Source of the DNA: Tipula vernalis
Lineage: Eukaryota; Arthropoda; Insecta; Diptera; Tipulidae
Direction: 5' to 3'
Assembly (NCBI GenBank): GCA_958295665.1
Contig: OY282558.1
Span: 142,642,577-142,706,576, forward strand
DNA: 64,000 nucleotides
The position numbers and the translations under genes are program-made. How positions within the stretch are numbered: the stretch's first letter is position 1; the number at the start of each line of letters is the position of its first letter. Below the pieces are notes generated by a model, which was not told the origin of the DNA, made no database searches, and saw only the letters and a list, made by a program, of their open reading frames with translations. This document shows, in pieces, positions 47,896-59,814 of this stretch.

Positions 47896-48549
47896 ATGAT
47901 TGTCTAAAAAATCATAACAATCAGCAACAACTAACCCAAGCCAAATCCCAAGCGTTAATGTCTCAATTGAGTGAGGTTAGCAAATTGTTGACTAATATGT
48001 TTGTCAAACAACCTTGTCTCCCAAGATTCAAAGGGCACAATGTTTTATAACAACAACATTATATCTCTGCAATCAATCAACAATAACATTAATAAATGTC
48101 ATAACTGGAACTGAAGTCAACACCGAATTGGAAATGGTGAAACCAAAAAATTACCTGGACTCCTCAAATTCTAAACCAACCACTAGTGAGGATATTCAAA
48201 GTTATCTTAGTCATTAGCTGAGTATTTCAGTGGCTGAAATCAAATGTTGCCAAACTTTATCTCGTTTAAAGTTGCGTTAGAGTCTACAATATACAACAAG
48301 GCTTATGATGGTAGTATTTGGCCACTGCAATGTGCCATTAAACCATTTATTAATGTAAGACTTCAAAAGAAATTTCTGGCACAGCATCATTGCAGCAATG
48401 AACTTATTATTAGTGATTATTCGTCGGTCACTCATCAAGGTCATGGTAGTTGTAAAATTTGTGTACTTTATTCTAGTTTTTATGATTTTTTTGTATTTAA
48501 GGTTTTCAGACTCCAGTCTCTAACGGAGTACACTACACAAAAACTCTGA
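47841..48549 (+). pseudogene. LINE C ORF1 (PHD-like finger protein), broken
   Basis: Starts with a cysteine piece FCDDC followed by QQQLTQAKSQALMSQLSEVS, a short coiled-coil-like run, then a frame change. Further on SISVAEIKCCQTLSRLKLR and ISFKVALESTIYNKAYDGSI then WPLQCAIKPF match the C-terminal RNA-binding part of LINE ORF1 proteins (usual SFK...W P.G...R.F). It would bind the element's RNA. At least three breaks. Confidence 0.6.
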
Positions 48550-48574
48550 CATACACTTGATAGACGGTGATAGT

Positions 48575-48843
48575 TCGTGCGTAATGCGTTGGATTTCTTA
48601 ATGCTCGCAGTCTATTTTGCCATATAGATCAAATTCGAAGTTTTATTAGTTTTAATAACCTTGATATCTTTTGAGTGACGGAAACCTGGCTTACTTGTAA
48701 GATCAGTGATCAATCTGTTGCCGCAAATGGCAATAATGTTCTACGGTAGGACAGGCCACACAAAAATGGTGGTGGTGTCTGTGTATACTACAGAAAATGT
48801 TACAAATTCATTCAGAACGTATGGTAAAACTGAAGCTATCGAT
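48575..48843 (+). pseudogene. LINE C ORF2 start: endonuclease N-terminus
   Basis: FLNARSLFCHIDQIRSFISF then VTETWLTCKIS (catalytic Glu of the APE endonuclease) then PHKNGGGVCVYYRKCYKF, interrupted by two stops. The reading stops at the boundary with the minus-strand BEL element and resumes beyond it at about 51590. Confidence 0.8.
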
Positions 48844-48959
48844 TCTCAAATTGTTGCTTACGGCTAAATAATGTGAAAGTGTTTAAGTAACACGCTGTTC
48901 GTTTTGCGTTGTCATCGATCACGGCGTTGTAAACTGGTTAAATAATCGCATTGCCAGTG

Positions 48960-50200
48960 CTTCTAACTTTAACTACTAGGTCGTAGCGCGCCAAAGGTGA
49001 TAGTTTCTTGGCTGATAAATCTGGTTCTGGGATTTCAATAAAACTTCTGCCGATCAAAAAGTGACCATGTGTCAAAATATCTAATTCATTTCCACCAAGT
49101 GAACATATAGGCCTAGAATTCTTCCAGCGTAAGTATTGTTTCGCCGACTGATTTCTGTAAGTATGACTTCATGGCCTTTACTTCTGACTCCCACAAACCA
49201 TCCATGTGCGGGCTGGAGGCAATTCGGTTTTACTTAATTCATCTTGTATATATTGTTGTTCCGTTTCCTTAAGCGCGGTGTACCACTGCTTCAATCGATT
49301 GTTTACGCCGACGAAATTTGTTCCATTGTCACCGTATATATGACACGGCTCATCCCTCTTCTGGCGATGAATCTTCGCAACACGCCCAAATAGCAGCTCG
49401 ACGACATGTCACTGGCTAACTCGATGTGAACAGCCTTAGTGCTAAGGCACACAAAAATGCTAACAACATTTTTACGAGTATTTGACCGCGGCGTCGTATT
49501 AGTTAAATCTTGAATGGCCCGCAGTAATCCACTCCAACATTAAATCGTATTCGAGCTGGTGGTAGGTCACCCATTAATTGTTGCTCACGGTTCGGCTTGT
49601 ACCTGATATATTTGATAAACTTATGGCTTACCAGCCTCGCGACATCTCTTGCTCTTATGATCCAAAACCTTTGTCGTGATGCCATCTTTATCTAGGAACG
49701 GATTCAACGCCTTGAGCGAACTCTTCCTCGGGACTTCTTGATTTTTCTCCAAACATTTCAACTCTGTTGTAAAATACTAGCGTTGGACATACCTGATAAT
49801 GGTTATTTCCACACACAGGATTTCTTCTTGTGTTAAGGAACTGCACTGCGTAGCCCCTTCAATTTTTCGTACGAGCCGTATCTCTTCAGAAAATCGGCGA
49901 AGAAGCTATTGACAGTAGTCAATAATACTTCCAGGTTTTTACTTTTCTTCTCTACTGCGGTTTGATAGCATGATCTCTGCTCTGACCACCATTCTTCTTC
50001 CAAGGGCATCCACTGTTATGCCTCGTGATGCACAGTCTGCTGCGTTATATTTCGAGGCTATATTCCGCCAGCGATCTACAATTATGGAAATTCGGTTGGC
50101 CCCGAAAGCATTCCATTTCCTCGGTGTGATGGCAACCAATCTAGCACCATCTTGCTATCGCACCATAACACTATTTCCTCTAAGTGGCCTAGTTGAATAT
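48960..50200 (-). pseudogene. BEL/Pao RNase H end and integrase (broken)
   Basis: Near 50120-50180 GHLEEIVLWCDSKMV is RNase H with its Asp. 49939-50139 gives AFGANRISIIVDRWRNI and KYNAADCASRGI (the BEL P..NPAD.ASRG pattern). 49503-49685 is the integrase zinc region and first Asp: RQRFWIIRARDVARLVSHKF, LPPARIRFNVGVDYCGPFKI. Later frames give SSPHMDGLWESEVKAMKSYL near 49180-49220 (catalytic Glu region, normally PHFGGLWEA) and HGHFLIGRSF-like sequence near 49050. Many stops and shifts. Confidence 0.88.
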
Positions 50201-50202
50201 TT

Positions 50203-51127
50203 TCACTCATGAAATTTCGGATTTACAGGATTTCGTATAAACTTATTCTCTATCGCCTTAAACCTTTGCCTCGACATGAAATAGTTGGACCCAAGGCTCG
50301 TTAATTTGCCGCTGACCGGTAATTTTACCACGAATTTTCCATCTTCACTCATTTGCGTTGTATTTCCAAACCACTCTCCGCAATATTTTTCTTCCTCTGT
50401 GAGATCGTTGATGGCTGGAATACTCTCAATCTCCCAAAACCTACGTAACGGGCTATCTACCCCCATTGTGATGTTAAAATTAACCAAATCGCTCTTGTCT
50501 TTATCCTTAGAGACCTGCCCACCAATTACCCAAACAAACTTGGTTTTTTGTGCTACCAGACGCGGTGACAGCCTAAGTTGCTCGTTTTCTATTATCGCGA
50601 AGAACACCTCAACGCCCAACATTAGATCAATATTGCCCTTTTCGTAAAAATTCGGATCAGCGAGATTCATGGATTTTAACTTATCGAGTTCTATGCAGCC
50701 TGTCTTGGATGCTGGTTTTAACGTTGTGATCTTTGGTACTACATAGGCTTGCACTTTCATTCCCGGCTCCGTATATGATCTTGGCCCAATTTCTAACTGA
50801 GTGATTCCTTTTGTTCGTCCTATATTAGTCTGTCCCAAACCACTCACCATCACATGCCCATACTGGTTATCATCAATCCCAATTTTTGCACACAAGCATC
50901 CGTGATGAGTGTAACGCTGAGTCTAGAAGTGCACGGCGTAGTTTAAATTCACCGTTTATGCCCTTCACTCGAACTACGGTGGTTGGTAAAATGGTTTGCA
51001 TAGCAAATAGCATTGTTGTTTGGTAGACTTGCGCTTCAGTTTCGCCTTCCTTGCTGGTTAATGATTTAGAATCCTCTGAAGTTTCTTCTCGTCCGCTGAT
51101 GACGAATTCACCCACAATTAATACCAC
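50203..51127 (-). pseudogene. BEL/Pao protease region and RT spacer
   Basis: 50873-51127 has TTMLFAMQTILPTTVVRVKG and KLRRALLDSALHSSRML; the protease triad should read LLDSGS but reads LLDSAL, so the catalytic motif is damaged. 50203-50895 (230 residues) continues with LADPNFYEKGNIDLMLGVEV, FVWVIGGQVS, PLRRFWEIESIP, and the start of the RT spacer AIENKFIRNPVNPKFHE. It then stops at the deletion border near 50200. Confidence 0.88.
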
Positions 51128-51188
51128 TCTCTCCTTATAACAATTTCAAATAAATTTTATTAAATAAATTTAATTCCAATTTCTTGAA

Positions 51189-51420
51189 TCTCAAATTGTT
51201 GCTTACGGCTCTCAAGACTCCAAAAAAGTGACCGAGCAAAAGGAAATATTGTGAAATTTAGATTCGCGAAATGCAAATTAACCAGCGGCAATTATCGTTT
51301 AAGCAACACGCTGAATTAAATCAGTTAGTTACTAGATGGTAGATGACAGTATAATCGATCGATAATGAGGTCGATGATACAGATTATCTCGTTATACAAT
51401 AAATTTGAATGTCAAATTGG
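51189..51420 (-). repeat. BEL 5' LTR (right end), edge approximate
   Basis: Defined by the landmarks it shares with 48844-48897. The sequence up to about 51420 has an AATAAA-type signal near 51398 only on the plus strand. No clear target duplication seen. Confidence 0.5.
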
Positions 51421-51589
51421 AATCAACATTAATAATCCAATATTTACAAGATAAGTACCATTTATATAATTCAAATAAGCTAAGTTTAAGTTTGGTTTTT
51501 CTTTTTAATATTATTTTATTATATTGCAGCTGATAATTCTAGACAATGGCTACTGGAACACCCCTACCTGCTGTAATAACTAACATGTA

Positions 51590-52363
51590 TGATTTGTAGA
51601 AAATATTATCTTCTTTTGTATTACGATTTAGTCATTTCGTAATAGGTGGTGACTTCAATTTTAATATCCTTGATAGGTCGCATAAATTCTATAATCTTTT
51701 AAAAGCAAATAACATTTTCTCAGTTCATTTTTCACCAACTCATGGCACATCATGGCTAGATCAGTTTATTGTTCCTAATTCTGAGCAGGATAGAATTTTG
51801 GGGTTCAAATAATGCACTATGCCACATCCTATAAAGACAAATCTAAACGAGTTCAAATTCGGAACAAGCTTATTTACGAATTTAGTAACATAGATAATGC
51901 GGCAATGTCTTCTTACCTTTTGGGCACTGATTGGGATCAAATTTATTCGACCGATAACATTAATTCTATGTTTCACTTATTTGATGACCCCTTTTATCTA
52001 TTCATGACAATATGTCTTGGTGAAACGAACACTGGGGTAGGCCAGTCTGCAGCTCCTTTGTGTAATTTTAAAATTGCTAACACAATGTTACTTCGGGATG
52101 AGGCCTTTGCTAAATTTCTGAAAATTTCCGACATGAAGTACCACAAAATATGTCAGAACGAGCCGCTTATATCTATGGCAGGAATTTGGGGATATATTAA
52201 TACGATTGGCATAGGAAAAGGTAGGTCTGATGTTATAATTAACATTGAGCCTGCTGTAGTAAATTCTTATTTTTGCAGTATACCGAACAAGTCGGTTGTC
52301 TTTCCTCTTTCGGATTTTAATGCTACAAGCAGTTTCCCTTCTAGCAAAAAATCTAGCGCGCTG
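51590..52363 (+). pseudogene. LINE C ORF2: endonuclease end and linker to RT
   Basis: FVIGGDFNFNILDRSHKFYN near 51637 is the GDFN motif of the endonuclease, followed by HFSPTHGTSWLDQFIV (the S.H.. catalytic motif region is altered). A frameshift near 51805 leads to 51812-52369: KRVQIRNKLIYEFSNIDNAA, DWDQIYSTDNINSMFHLF, EPAVVNSYFCSIPN, the linker typical of Jockey/I-type ORF2, ending SSKKSSAL. The reading is cut at 52363 by the CACTGAG element and picks up again at 59828. Confidence 0.85.
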
Positions 52364-53079
52364 CACTGAGCAAAAAGTACATTGGCCTTACACAGAAAAT
52401 GTATAGGAAACAGAATTCTGGAAACATTTCCCATGCAACGAGAAATTCAACCAACATGTATTTGTGACAATCCTATAAGACATGGGATAAGCTTCCTTAA
52501 AAGTTAGGTAAACAATTTTAATAACCAAAATTATTCGATTCTATAATATTTTGAAGAATCCCCCGATTGATATTGGTTGGTCTACAATGTATATAGCAGT
52601 TGCACACCATCTTTACTTCTGAACTAAAACTGAACCAATGGGATAGAAATAATACCAAATTTTATTGGTATGTCAATTTTCTACATAGTAAACCGGTGAA
52701 CAAATTACAGTACAGTACAATACAGTATTAATTAAATTCAATGGTCAAAAAGACAACCTATTTGCTGAAATTTTGGAATTTTTTTTCAGCCGAATTTAGG
52801 AGCAACGTGTTATTGGTAAGGACTATTTGCGTTTAGTAATACTAATTTCGTGCTTGGCTTAGTATTTTAAAGCTTTATTTTAATTTGCTTAAATATATTA
52901 TGCATGTGGCACATCTGCTTAAATATATAATTTGATAATTTTTGTAGCACTATAGTATTTTAATGGTTTAACTTATGATTTTAGATTGATGATAATCACT
53001 CAACGCGATCTAATAGCAATCTATCACATACGTAAAATATATCACATCCGGAACATATTAATCCTGAAGCTTCCTATTT

Positions 53080-56000
53080 CTGTTAAAGTTAGCCGAAAGT
53101 TGCCAGCCGAAAGTGAAAAGTCGATAATGCAGATTGTGTTAGTCCAATCGAAAGTTAATGGTAATGCAGATTGCATAATCTAAGCCGAAAGTTTCCAGCC
53201 AAAAGTAAACAGTCGATAATGCAGATTAGCCGATAATAAAAAAAATTTGTAGTTTTCAGCCGAAAGTAAATAGAATACATAGATTTAAATAAAAAATTTT
53301 GTAAATAAATTTACGTGTAAAACTTAGCTTCGTAGAAAATAACGGAAAATCAGAAGAATATACAAAATTGGAATAAAATCAGCCTCTAGAGTAAATATCT
53401 GAAGTTGAATCGTTTTTATATGATTTGTCAATAGCTATCGAATGCAAAAATTCTGTTCAAGTTTCCCGTGGGAAATCTCGGAAAATTCGATTTTCCAAAA
53501 TTTATTCGAAAATTTGAATAAAATCAGCCTCTAGAGTGTTATGTCTCACAGGCTGATTTTATACAAATTTTCTAATAATTTTTGGATAATCGAATTTTCC
53601 GAGATTTCCCACGGGAAACTTGAACTGAATTTTTTTCCTGTGATAGCTATTGACAAATCAGATCAATGCAATCCATCTCCAGACATAACACTCTAGAGGC
53701 TGATTTTATACAAATTTTCTAATAATTTTTGGAAAATCGAGTTTTCCGAGATTTCCCACGGGAAACTTGAACTGAATTTTTTTCCTGCGATAGCTATTGA
53801 CAAGTCACATCAATGCAATCCATCTCCAGACATAACACTCTAGAGGCTGATTTTTTTTATCCATTTATTACTTTCGGCTGGAAACGTTTTTGAATTTTCC
53901 GAGATTTCCCACGGGAAACTTGAACTGAATTTTTTTTCCTGCGATAGCTATTGACAAGTCACATCAATGCAATCCATCTCCAGACATAACACTCTAGAGG
54001 CTGATTTTTCTAATTCATTTCTTACTTTCGGCTGGAAACGTTTTTGAATTTTCCGAGATTTGCCACGAAAAACTTGAACTGAATTTTTTTCCTGCGATAG
54101 CTATTGACAAATCAGATCAATGCAATCCATCTCCAGACATAACACTCTAGAGGCTGATTTTATACCAATTTTCTAATAATTTTTGGAAAATCGAGTTTTC
54201 CGAGATTTCCCACGGGAAACTTGAACTGAATTTTTTTGCTGCGTTAGCTATTGACAAGTCACATCAATGCAATCCATCTCCAGACATAACACTCTAGAGG
54301 CTGATTTTTTTTATCCATTTATTACTTTCGGCTGGAAACGTTTTTGAATTTTCCGAGATTTCCCACGGGAAACTTGAACTGATTTTTTTTTCCTGCGATA
54401 GCTATTGACAAGTCACATCAATGCAATCCATCTCCAGACATAACACTCTAGAGACTGATTTTTCTAATCCATTTCTTACTTTCGGCTGGAAACGTTTTTG
54501 AATTTTCCGAGATTTGCCACGGGAAACTTGAACTGAATTTTTTTCCTGCGATAGCTATTAACAAGTCACATCAATGCAATCCATTTCCAGACATAACACT
54601 CTAGAGGCTGATTCTATTCAAATTTTCTAATAATTTTTGGAAAATCGAATTTTCCGAGATTTCCCACGGGAAACTTGAACTGAATTTTTTCCTGCGATAG
54701 CTATTGACAAGTCACATCAATACAATCCATCTCCAGATATTACACTCTAGAGGCTGACTTTATTCATCCATTTCTTACTTTCGGCTGGAAACTTTTTTGA
54801 ATTTTCCGAGATTTCCCACGGGAAACTTGAACTGAATTTTTTTCCTGCGCTAGCTATTGACAGGTCACATCAATGCAATCCATCTCCAGACATAACACTC
54901 AAGAGGCTGATATTTTTATGAATTTCTTACTTTCGGCTGGAACCGTTTTTGAATTTTCCGAGATTTCGCACGGGAAACTTGAACTGATTTTTTTTCCTGC
55001 GATAGCTATTGACAAATCAGATCAATGCAATCCATCTCCAGACATAACACTCTAGAGGCTGATTTTATACAAATTTTCTAATAATTTTTGGAAAATCGAA
55101 TTTTCCGAGATTTCCCACGGGAAACTTGAACTGAATTTTTTTCCTGCGATAGCTATTGGCAAGTCACATCAATACAATCTATCTCCAGGCATAACACTCT
55201 AGAGGCTGATTTTATACAAATTTTTTAATAATTTTTGGAAAATCGAGTTTTCTGAGATTTCCCACGGGAAACTTGAACTGAATTTTTTTCCTGCGATAGC
55301 TATTGACAAGTCACATCAATGCAATCCATCTCCAGACATAACACTCTAGAGGCTGATTTTTTTTATCCATTTCTTACTTTCGGCTGGAAACGTTTTTGAA
55401 TTTTCCGAGATTTGCCACGGGAAACTTGAACTGAATTTTTTTCCTGCGATAGCTATTGACAAGTCACATCAATGCAATCCATCTCCAGACATAACACTCT
55501 AGAGGCTGATTTTATACAAATTGTCTAAAAAATTTTGGAAAATCGAATTTTCCGAGATTTCCCACGGGAAACTTGAACTGAATTTTTTCCTGCGATAGCT
55601 ATTGACAAGTCACATCAATGCTATTCATCTCCAGACATAACACTCTAGTGGCTGATTTTATACAAATTTTCTAATAATTTTTGGAAAATCGAATTTTCCG
55701 AGATTTCCCATGGGAAACTTGAACTGAATTTAATTTTTTCCCTGCGATATATAGCTATTGACAAGTCACATCAATGCTATTCATCTCCAGACATAACACT
55801 CTAGAGGCTGATTTTATACAAATTTTCTAATAATTTTTGGAAAATCGAGTTTTCCGAGATTTCCCACGGGAAACTTGAACTGAATTTTTTTCCTGCGATA
55901 GCTATTGACAAATCACACCAATGCAATTCATCTCCAGACATAACACTCTAGAGGCTGATTTTATACAAATTTTCTAATAATTTTTGGAAAATCGAATTTT

Positions 56001-56623
56001 CCGAGATTCCCCACGGGAAACTTGAACTGAATTTTTTTCCTGCGATAGCTATTGACAAGTCACATCAATGCAATTCAACTCCAGACATAACACTCCAGAG
56101 GCTGATTTTATACAAATTTTGTAAAAAAATTTGGAAAATCGAATTTTCCGAGATTTCCCACGGGAAACTTGAACTGAATTTTTTTCCTGCGATAGCTAAT
56201 GAAATGTCACATCAATGCAATCCATCTCCAGATATAACACTCTAGAGGCTGATTTTATTCATCCATTTCTTACTTTCGGCTATAAACTTTTTTGAATTTT
56301 CCGAGATTTCCCGCGGGAAACTTGAACTGAATTTTTTTCCTGCGATATCTATTGACAAATCATATGAATGTTATCCATCTCCAGACATAACACTCTAGTG
56401 GCTGATTTTATACAAATTTTCTAATAATTTTTGGAAAATCGAATTTTCCGAGATTTCCCACGGGAAACTTGTACTGAATTTTTTTCCTGCGACAGCTATT
56501 GATAAGTCATATCAATGCAATCCATCTCCAGACATAACAATCTAGAGGCTGATTTATTTTCGGCTGGAATGTCAATAACATAATCTGCATTATCGACTTT
56601 TTACTTTCGGCTAACTTTAACAG
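53080..56623. mobile_element. Foldback-like element with internal satellite array
   Basis: Ends are inverted: CTGTTAAAGTTAGCCGAAAG at 53080-53099 is the reverse complement of 56604-56623, and the match runs on into GTCGATAATGCAGATT (left, about 53121) against AATCTGCATTATCGAC (right, about 56582). The left end contains several tandem short units of AGCCGAAAGT and GTCGATAATGCAGATT (53090-53280), typical of foldback elements, whose arms are made of short direct repeats. The interior is a 20-copy tandem array. No protein is encoded. Target duplication not found. Confidence 0.85.
53425..56560. repeat. Tandem array: 20 direct and 1 inverted monomers of two types
   Basis: The core GAGATTTCCCACGGGAAACT recurs at 53601, 53748, 53901, 54055, 54202, 54355, 54509, 54656, 54808, 54960, 55107, 55254, 55407, 55554, 55700, 55856, 56003, 56150, 56303 and 56450. 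Spacings are 147 (type A, with TATACAAATTTTCTAATAAT) or 152-154 (type B, with TTACTTTCGGCTGGAAACG). One further monomer at about 53425-53550 is inverted, so the array starts head to head. Each monomer contains two short palindromes, TTTCCC-AC-GGGAAA and CTCTAGAG. Type B shares its TTACTTTCGGCTGGAA block with the element's inverted ends. Confidence 0.97.
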
Positions 56624-56635
56624 GGTCTTTACCAG

Positions 56636-58679
56636 TGATCTCAGATCATCATCAGCTGAAAACATAGACAACTCAGCATTAGACAACGATAACAGTTTAC
56701 TTTGGATTGAGCTAACAAACTCTGACTCTTGTTATATAGAGGTTATAAACATCTTTTAAATTCAGTTTTATTCTAAATAACCTACATTACTTTTAAATAG
56801 GTTGCAGATCCAATAAATCCTAGTAGTGCGAGTGAAGCCGGACCATCATCACTAGCCTGTGCATTATTCAGCCCATCCTCAACATCCGGTTCAACTTATT
56901 TGCAGCTGGACAACATTTTCACAATTCGAAGGCAGAAAGGAACAGTAAAGGACTATTTATCAGCGGGAGAAGGCAAATCGATTTTAAAATTTTATACGCA
57001 AAATAATGTCCTAGAGAGTATCATCGGAATAAATTAATGAACGTAATTATTTTAAAGGAAGTTGAAGTTGGCAAATATCACGATGAAACTGATTTTAAAG
57101 TAACTACTGAGCGTTTCCAAGAACTTACGCCGGACATAGTCGCCCTATTTCCTAAAGAATCTAGTGAATTATATTACATTCCTTATTCAAAAAAAAAAAC
57201 AAAAAAAAAAGGCTTCTGGTAAGCTTTGGGAGAAACTGCAAACTTTCAAGAAGAATTTACGGCGTGGCAAGAATTTGGATATTAATAAGTCTGTAAGTGC
57301 AGATTCAAATGAAGAACGATCCCAATCAAAATAAATACTGACAAAGCTGAAATTTTTGGAGAAGTATTTAGAACCACTACCAAAAATAAAAGAATATTGG
57401 ATTGATACTGTCGAAGTTCGAGCTCAACTTTTTAAAGACAATATTAATTTTACCATTACAAACTGGGGAAAACAAGACTTTTTCGTTCTTGTTTCTTGCA
57501 TTGGTGATAATTTAGGACTTAATTCTATACTAGTTCTTCTAAAGTTTCTCAGCAAATTATTTTTGCAGGATATGCAGAATACATAAAAATGAAACTAAAA
57601 CAGCCACTAAGGAAAACCTTATAACTACGAGAACGATTTGAAAATGTCTGACCCCAAAAGAACTGGGATAGTCTCACTATGCGTTTTTAACGGATTGCGA
57701 AACTTTCATGTATCCAAAAATTTCAGCGTAACTTACTTCATGATCTTTACGAAGGATTTTGTAACTTTGAGGTTGCTTTCATTCTATTATATTTCATACA
57801 AAAAAAAAATATTAGATATCAAAATATTGAATAATAGAATAACTGGGTTTTACTACGGAGAATCTGAAAAGGTGAATAGGCCTCAAGAAATTGGAATAGA
57901 AAATTTAAAAACCACAAGTTAAGGTATTCCGCGTCCGAGTTGATGTGGTTTATAAAATACTTAGGACTAATTATTGGTGATTTAATCCCAGAATATGATG
58001 TTATGTGGAAAATATTTTTAACTTTACGAGAAATTATCGACCTTTTATTTCTGGAAAGAATTTGTGAAGATAATGTTGCTCAATTAGAAAAGTTAATAAT
58101 TTTGCATCATTCATTGTACCTTCAACATTTCAAGTTTCCGTTAAAACCCTAAACATCACTTCCTGACGCATTATCCTTCTTTAATGAGAAAATTTGGTCC
58201 CATTAAGCAGTTTTGGGTAATGAGGCATGAAGCAAAACACAAGCCACTAAAGGAAATAGCCAATTCTACAAGATCAAGAAGAAATATTTGGCATACAATT
58301 GCCGAACGGCTTCAGTTAGGATTTTTCAAAAGGAAATGTGATAGTGATTTAAAAATAAAAAGTTATTCTGAAAATTTGGATGTAGGTATATTAGAGAATC
58401 TAAAATGTATAAGTTAAAATTAAATCAGGAATGGTTGTCGCCTATGACAACGATGATGAATTACCAAGTTTTGGTTTGATCCAGAGTTTTGCAGTTCTTC
58501 CTAACGAAATTTGTTTTTGTATTTGTCAGTTGTTAAAGACAATCTTTTTTGATAATCACCTGTATGATTTTGCTGTAGATAAAACCAACATTCAAAAGTC
58601 AATCGAATTAAATTTAAGCATGTTGTCATTTCACACAATTAATAAATGTAAATCTACGTTTTACGTAACCGGATATTAA
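56636..58679 (+). pseudogene. KHHFLTHYP-family gene relic carried by the CACTGAG element
   Basis: Exon with RSSSAENIDNSALDNDNSLL, a 59-bp phase-0 intron (56742-56800, GTTATA...AAATAG), then VADPINPSSASEAGPSS, VKDYLSAGEGKSILKFY, RNKLMNVIILKEVEV and FQELTPDIVALFPKE with YYIPY near 57175. Later frames give WKIFLTLREIIDLLF (57940-58152), KHHFLTHYPSLMRKFGPIKQ and FWVMRHEAKHKPLKE (about 58150-58260), and a C-terminus DELPSFGLIQSF...STFYVTGY ending at 58677-58679. From memory these match, in order, an uncharacterised protein family common as multicopy genes in arthropods; its molecular function is unknown to me. At least five frameshifts; two A-runs near 57190-57211. Confidence 0.75.
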
Positions 58680-58689
58680 TTCGACATTT

Positions 58690-59814
58690 TTAAATATTTA
58701 CCTAATTTATTTTCTGTTTAAACGTAACTTATAATCATAAAATAACCAATTGAATTATTTGTATTATTATAAAAATTCTTTATAATTAATAATAAAAATG
58801 TGTTATTTGTTTTTATTCTCATAAAACTAAAAAGTGTTCCCACTACAGGCTCATAAGTAAGTATAATAAACCATAGGGTTCACCCCAAATATTATAGTAG
58901 ATGGGTCATTACAATATAAGTGATATCGCAAGTGATTTAGGAATATTACCTCTGCTAGTACTATTAATAAAGTAGTGTGGCCTCCTTATTATGGTTCGCA
59001 ACCTACATATTACGGAACAATCTACCTCATCTAAGGCTTTTTCCAAACGGTATTGGGATTTACTAGAGGAGTGAATTGTACCAACTAATTGATAAGCTTC
59101 CAATTTGATCGTATACTGCCCCAAATTTTGTTGTATTATGTCCAATGTAATTTAGGTAATATTACAGGGATATGAGTAAGTTATACTATATTATAGTTAT
59201 ATTTCCTAATTTGGCCTTTCCAATTTAGTGGTAGTTTCCCAAAAATATTGGATTATTACCTATAAATCTCCTAAAACTATTTAGCCGCTGGGCTCCTTCC
59301 TTTAAAGAACGGACCATTTAGCTATAATATGGAATTTCTTCTAAATAGTATTGGGATATACCATATACAAAGCAGGTAGATTTACCAATTAATTTTTAAG
59401 TCCCCAAATCGATAGGAACTACTCCTAATTTTGCCGTAGTCTGTTCCATACAGTACAGTTGTTGACACATAAATAGTATTTTTTTCAAAAAAAATAAGGT
59501 AGTTTACCCTTAAATTATTGAGATTATTCCAAAAAAAAGGGGATTTTGTTTCAATTTCTAATATTTTAATCCTATAAAGTTAGTTTGTTCCTCCAATAAC
59601 TAAAGCGAAATCACCACTACTTTATAATTAAAATTCCAAGTGAGATGTTATATTATCTTTATTGAAACAGAAATACTTATTATTTAGAAAGAGGTTCCGC
59701 CTTTTAGATTGTTTGCTAAAGTATAGAACATAGAACTAGAATTTCTTGTTGTCCCAAAACAGCCTATAAGGATACTATAAGGATAGTTAGAAAATACGAA
59801 ATTTTACCTATATT
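58690..59814. other. Right non-coding part of the CACTGAG element
   Basis: No open frame. Degenerate short motifs recur: TATTGGGAT(T/A)TAC near 59051 and 59349, TTGGATTATTACC near 59249, GGTAATATTACAGGG near 59154. Similar words (ATGGGATAG, AATACC) occur in the left 0.7 kb of the element (52480-52670). Such subterminal motifs often bind transposase, but this is inference. Confidence 0.5.

Larger units (their letters stand above)
48844..51420 (-). mobile_element. BEL/Pao retrotransposon, minus strand, RT core deleted
   Basis: Reads right to left. LTR-derived sequence is present at both ends: TCTCAAATTGTTGCTTACGG at 48844-48863 and 51189-51208, and GTTTAAG(T/C)AACACGCTG at 48881-48897 and 51297-51313. 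The left (3') LTR copy has lost about 90 bases between those two landmarks. Inside, protease-side sequence is fused almost directly to RNase H, so the reverse-transcriptase core is missing. It lies within LINE C. The outer edge of the right LTR is approximate. Confidence 0.85.

Noticed and set aside
50285..50647. 120-codon plus-strand open frame
   Set aside because: Antisense shadow of the minus-strand BEL/Pao protease region.
53425..56560. CRISPR-like array
   Set aside because: The monomers repeat over their full 147-154 bp with no unique spacers, and the genome is eukaryotic; it is a satellite-type array.
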